Assembly: GCF_036867415.1 (NCBI RefSeq)
Contig: NZ_JBAJHU010000001.1
Span: 496,001-560,000 of the forward strand
Direction of reading: 5' to 3'
Length of the DNA stretch: 64,000 nt
Source: Rossellomorea sp036867415
GTDB taxonomy: Bacteria > Bacillota > Bacilli > Bacillales > Bacillaceae_B
Shown here: one piece after another, positions 60,782 through 64,000 of the stretch
Layout of the letters: each line of letters opens with the position of its first letter
Position numbering within the stretch: position 1 is the stretch's first letter
Notes under the pieces: model-generated
Database searches by the model: none
Seen by the model: only the letters and a program-made list of their open reading frames with translations
What the model was told of the DNA's origin: nothing
Translations under genes and position numbers: made by a program

Positions 60782-61522
60782 TTATATTCCTTGCATAAAC
60801 AGTGCCGCTTGGGCATACCGCTTCGTGGCTGATTGGTAATAGGCAGCCTGGACGGTCAGGGCGGTCACGAGCAGTACGTTCAATACGATGTCCAGATTTT
60901 CTTCGTTTAGGTTTTTGAAGGATGGCAGGATGCCCTCGCATTCGTCTTTGATGAATTGATCCATCCAGTCGTTCATGGACCCGTCGTTTTTTATCTGCGG
61001 TACAGGCTGATGATGAACTTTATCGAACACGGATGAGTAGGCGGAATATAGGTCGATGGGATCGATGATATCGTCAGAGCGGTCCTCAGGGTTGTTAAAT
61101 ACGAGCGTCAGTATCTTCCGGATCGATTCAAAGTCCAGAGAGGCTTTCAAGTCTTTGACAATCAACAGGGTGGCCGCCTGTTCGACTGTATATTTCTTGC
61201 CGAGGAGAGGGGATCCCACCAATTCTTTAATATCGCGCTTCACCCAATTCTGGACTGCGCTTGAAGAGAGTGTCGTATATTCAATCTGGTTCGCAAGGGA
61301 GACAATCTCATTTAAGGAAAAGCCGAACTCGGTCTTATTTCCTTTTAGGATCTTTTCGAAAATTGAAGGGCATCCCGATGAAATGAACGCATTCACCTCA
61401 TCTTTGTACGTGATCGACCATGCATCCTGGAGGACCTGTATAGGAGTGCTGTCCGTTTGGCCTTTAAGGGATGAGAGCAGGTCGGCCATATCTTTTCTTG
61501 ATAATGTAAATGCTTCCAACAC
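60782..61522 (-). CDS. ykrK: YkrK-like DUF1836 repressor of htpX
   Basis: A 246-residue protein of the DUF1836 family. The MerR-like winged helix (FSLNEIVSLANQIEYTTLSSSAVQNWVKRDIKELVG, then GKKYTVEQAATLLIVKDLKASLDFESIRKIL) is followed by a helical C-terminal domain. In B. subtilis YkrK is encoded next to htpX and represses it. Here the gene is divergent from htpX in the same way, with a perfect palindrome between. The start is GTG 61522 or TTG 61519; GGGGG lies 4 or 7 bases upstream. Confidence 0.82.
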   Translation of the reverse strand: MLEAFTLSRKDMADLLSSLKGQTDSTPIQVLQDAWSITYKDEVNAFISSGCPSIFEKILKGNKTEFGFSLNEIVSLANQIEYTTLSSSAVQNWVKRDIKELVGSPLLGKKYTVEQAATLLIVKDLKASLDFESIRKILTLVFNNPEDRSDDIIDPIDLYSAYSSVFDKVHHQPVPQIKNDGSMNDWMDQFIKDECEGILPSFKNLNEENLDIVLNVLLVTALTVQAAYYQSATKRYAQAALFMQGI

Positions 61523-61636
61523 TGATCCCCCATTCTTAAGTCATTATGCTTTAATAGTACGTCTTCGGGAAGGTCTCGTCAATTCAACGAAAAAGATTGA
61601 ATTTCAGATTGAAAAAATATATAATAAGTTCAAATA

Positions 61637-61654
61637 CAAGTTCATATGAACTTG
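61637..61654. promoter_or_regulatory. Predicted YkrK operator
   Basis: The perfect 18-bp palindrome CAAGTTCATATGAACTTG, with an extra half-site AAGTTCA at 61627. It lies 23 bases before htpX. Confidence 0.65.
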
Positions 61655-61676
61655 AAAATAAGAGTGGAGGATTGAA

Positions 61677-62558
61677 ATGGGGAAACGTATTTTCTATTTT
61701 CTCTTGACCAACGTTTTAGTGTTACTGACGATTAGTATCATTTTTTCAGTGACTGGAGCTGGAAACTATATTAATGATACAGGTGGAATAGATTTCGGTG
61801 CTCTGCTGATCTTTAGTGCGATCATCGGTTTTGCAGGATCATTCATCTCATTGGCGATGTCCCGCTGGATGGCGAAGAAAATGATGAATGTACGAGTCTT
61901 GGATCCGAGCCGTGCGCTGTCTGCCGCGGAACAGGGGATCGTTGACAAGGTGCATCGCCTATCAAAGGCTGCAGGTTTGATGCATATGCCGGAAGTGGGT
62001 ATTTATGATTCCCGGGAAGTGAATGCATTTGCAACGGGTCCGTCAAAGAAGCGTTCCCTTGTTGCGGTCTCAACCGGTTTATTACATGAAATGGATGACG
62101 ATGCAGTCGAAGGCGTTATCGCCCATGAAGTGGCCCATATTGCCAATGGTGATATGGTCACGATGACATTGCTGCAAGGTGTGGTCAACACATTTGTTGT
62201 GTTCCTCTCCAGAATCGCAGCGTGGATCGCTTCCCGTTTTGTAAAGGAAGAAATGGCGCCGATCGTTCATTTCATTGCCGTCATCTTGTTCCAAATCGTG
62301 TTTTCGATTCTTGGAAGTCTGGTCGTCTTTGCGTACTCACGCTATCGCGAATTCCACGCTGACCGCGGCGGGGCTGACCTTGCCGGCAAGGATAAAATGG
62401 TTCATGCCTTACGCTCGCTGAAAGCATACTCAAGCCGCATGAGGGGCGAGGATGACACAGCAATTTCTACACTGAAGATCAACGGACGGAGAAAATCAGC
62501 CATCTTCTCCACACACCCGGATCTGGATGACAGGATCAGCCGTTTAGAAGCAAAATAA
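61677..62558 (+). CDS. htpX: Membrane zinc protease HtpX
   Basis: A 293-residue M48 metalloprotease that degrades misfolded membrane proteins. Two N-terminal helices (7-26, 41-62) precede the catalytic domain with H150-E151-x-x-H154 (GVIAHEVAHIANGD). Two more hydrophobic segments (about 163-185 and 195-222) follow, then the third zinc ligand in YREFHADRGGADLAGK. GGTGGAGG lies before the ATG. Expression is probably controlled by the divergent YkrK-like protein. Confidence 0.95.
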   Translation: MGKRIFYFLLTNVLVLLTISIIFSVTGAGNYINDTGGIDFGALLIFSAIIGFAGSFISLAMSRWMAKKMMNVRVLDPSRALSAAEQGIVDKVHRLSKAAGLMHMPEVGIYDSREVNAFATGPSKKRSLVAVSTGLLHEMDDDAVEGVIAHEVAHIANGDMVTMTLLQGVVNTFVVFLSRIAAWIASRFVKEEMAPIVHFIAVILFQIVFSILGSLVVFAYSRYREFHADRGGADLAGKDKMVHALRSLKAYSSRMRGEDDTAISTLKINGRRKSAIFSTHPDLDDRISRLEAK

Positions 62559-62563
62559 TAATC

Positions 62564-62617
62564 GAAAGGCCCGTCCCTCGCTGCATTAATTTGTTAATGC
62601 AGTCGGGGACGGGCTTT
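62564..62617 (+). terminator. AAGGCCCGTCCC-family terminator after htpX
   Basis: AAAGGCCCGTCCC pairs with GGGGACGGGCTTT; the inner stem CTGCATTAA/TTAATGCAG closes over a TTTG loop. T7 follows. Confidence 0.88.
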
Positions 62618-62748
62618 TTTTGCATGATGTGAGTACAGGCACAGAAGAAGGCAGCAAGACGAAAAAACGTATGGGATTGTGTTAATATGGAACTATAAAT
62701 CGTATCAATCCATTGATTATTATAAGAACAGAAGAAAGAAGGGATATC

Positions 62749-64000
62749 ATGTCAAAAACGGGGTGGAATCTTGAAAACAGTTATAACCGCTTGCCGGGGG
62801 CGTTTCATACAAATCTTGAGCTTAACCCGGTTGTGGCCCCGGAGCTGGTGATTCTGAACGGTGCTCTTGCAGGAAAACTGGGTTTTGACAAAGAGGCACT
62901 GCAGAGTGAGGAGGGCATCCGTGTTCTTGCAGGGAATGAGGTTCCGGATGGCGGTTCCCCTCTTGCGCAGGCTTACGCCGGACACCAATTCGGACATTTC
63001 AATATGCTTGGGGACGGCCGTGCGATTCTGCTTGGTGAGCAGATCACCCCTTCAGGAGAAAGGGTTGATATACAACTTAAGGGTTCAGGGAGGACACCAT
63101 ACTCCAGAGGAGGGGATGGCCGTGCGGCGCTTGGTCCGATGCTTCGTGAATATATCATCAGTGAGGCGATGCATGCGCTGGGTATCCCGACGACCCGCAG
63201 TCTGGCAGTGGTGACGACGGGTGAAGCAATCATCCGCGAGACGACTCTGCCTGGAGCGGTCTTGACGCGTACAGCATCAAGCCATCTGCGTGTCGGAACG
63301 TTTCAATATGCCTCAAGATTCGGCTCTGAGGAAGATCTCCGCGCACTGGCTGATTACGCGATTGAACGTCATTATCCTGATGCGATGCAAGCAGGGAACC
63401 GTTATCTGTTTTTACTGGAAGAGGTGATCAACCGTCAGGCCGCACTCGTTGCCAAATGGCAGCTGTCCGGCTTTATCCATGGCGTGATGAACACAGATAA
63501 TATGACAATCAGCGGAGAGACGATCGATTACGGTCCTTGTGCATTCATGGATACATTCGACCCGGCGACCGTTTTCAGCTCGATCGATACCGGAGGCCGT
63601 TATGCATATGGAAATCAGCCGACAATCGCGGGTTGGAACCTGGCGCGTTTTGCTGAATCGTTGCTGCCGCTGCTGCATGAAGACGACGAGACATCCCTGC
63701 AGCTCGCTCAGGATGCGATTTCTGAATTCCCTAAGTTGTACCATACTGCCTGGCTTAAAGGGATGAGGGCAAAGCTTGGACTCTTCGGTGAAGTTGAGCA
63801 GGATAAAGACTTGATCGAAGGTCTCCTTGGAATGATGCATGAGCATGAAGCTGATTATACGAACACGTTCCGGGCACTTACGTTTGATGGGCACGGGGAT
63901 GGAGAACTGTTTGCCGCTGAGGAATTCATTCAATGGAAAGAACGCTGGCAGGAAAGGCTCAAAAGCCAGCAGGAATCCAAAGAGGACAGCCATGAGTTAA
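62749..64000 (+). CDS. selO: Protein adenylyltransferase SelO (YdiU), cut by window end
   Basis: The first 417 codons of a SelO pseudokinase-fold enzyme that AMPylates Ser/Thr/Tyr of proteins, using ATP in a flipped pose. The opening WNLENSYNRLPGAFHT, QAYAGHQFGHFNMLGDGRAILLGE, QLKGSGRTPYSRGGDGRAALGPMLREY, SGFIHGVMNTDNM and DYGPCAFMD are family motifs. Related proteins are about 480-490 residues, so about 70 residues are missing beyond the window. GAAGGG lies 5-6 bases before ATG 62749. Confidence 0.93.
   Translation, partial: MSKTGWNLENSYNRLPGAFHTNLELNPVVAPELVILNGALAGKLGFDKEALQSEEGIRVLAGNEVPDGGSPLAQAYAGHQFGHFNMLGDGRAILLGEQITPSGERVDIQLKGSGRTPYSRGGDGRAALGPMLREYIISEAMHALGIPTTRSLAVVTTGEAIIRETTLPGAVLTRTASSHLRVGTFQYASRFGSEEDLRALADYAIERHYPDAMQAGNRYLFLLEEVINRQAALVAKWQLSGFIHGVMNTDNMTISGETIDYGPCAFMDTFDPATVFSSIDTGGRYAYGNQPTIAGWNLARFAESLLPLLHEDDETSLQLAQDAISEFPKLYHTAWLKGMRAKLGLFGEVEQDKDLIEGLLGMMHEHEADYTNTFRALTFDGHGDGELFAAEEFIQWKERWQERLKSQQESKEDSHEL

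Noticed and set aside
1..64000. CRISPR arrays, tRNA/rRNA genes, prophage or complete insertion sequences
   Set aside because: No regular direct-repeat array, no tRNA cloverleaf with typical TTCGA arm, and no transposase, integrase or phage structural gene was seen.

Overview
The window comes from the chromosome of a spore-forming, low-to-moderate G+C Gram-positive of the family Bacillaceae. The evidence is a Spo0M homologue, a tiny Spo0E-type phosphatase gene, an RsbR-type STAS stressosome paralogue, a Bce-type two-component/ABC module, a YtrA-type GntR operon, the divergent ykrK-htpX pair, many AGGAGG ribosome binding sites with TTG/GTG starts, and strong rho-independent terminators. No rRNA, tRNA, CRISPR array, intact insertion sequence or prophage was found. 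The exact genus cannot be fixed from the sequence; Bacillus or a close relative such as Rossellomorea is an inference.

Layout. 0-5 kb: a MocR-type regulator divergent from a class D beta-lactamase, then small membrane and lipoprotein genes. 5-9 kb: an RsbR paralogue, a CBO0543-like membrane protein, a frameshifted metallophosphoesterase and a GNAT enzyme. 9-17 kb: a one-polypeptide ECF sigma factor plus zinc anti-sigma plus extracellular sensor, a methyltransferase, a TauE/SafE transporter, a prolyl 4-hydroxylase, a lone ABC-type ATPase and a PP2C-like phosphatase. 17.4-22.6 kb: a Bce-like antimicrobial-peptide module whose ABC operon and two-component genes are convergent and separated by a long non-coding repeat. 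22.8-25.8 kb: a cytoplasmic-type amidase, spo0M and a Spo0E-like gene.

26-36.4 kb is a coherent glycolate/glyoxylate block: three glycolate oxidase subunits, malate synthase G, a fumarylacetoacetase-family hydrolase, an IclR regulator and an LctP-type permease. The same 13-bp palindrome (GAAACGGTGTTTC or close) stands before the oxidase operon, malate synthase and the permease, so one IclR regulon is likely: import of glycolate or lactate, oxidation to glyoxylate, and condensation with acetyl-CoA to malate.

36.6-47.5 kb: a Qnr-sized pentapeptide protein, a YitT protein, thiMDE, an S9 peptidase, an RlmD-type rRNA methyltransferase, a TetR regulator whose operator is repeated before the next gene (NmrA-like), a YdeI-like protein and an isochorismatase. 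47.8-55.3 kb: a FAD dehydrogenase, the second inverted copy of the long non-coding repeat, a Fur-controlled siderophore-binding lipoprotein, a chloramphenicol acetyltransferase with an intact leader-peptide attenuator, an MFS exporter, a decayed 2'-5' RNA ligase and a YkwC-type dehydrogenase. 55.7-64 kb: small membrane proteins, a YtrA/ABC operon with a clear operator, ykrK-htpX and the start of selO.

Two themes run across the window. Several loci relate to antibiotics or envelope stress (class D beta-lactamase, Bce module, cat, QacA-like pump, Ytr operon, HtpX). Intergenic regions are rich in structured DNA: a family of long hairpins with AAGGCCCGTCCC arms, a looser GGGACAG hairpin family, and a roughly 500-bp inverted repeat pair carrying four evenly spaced stem-loops.
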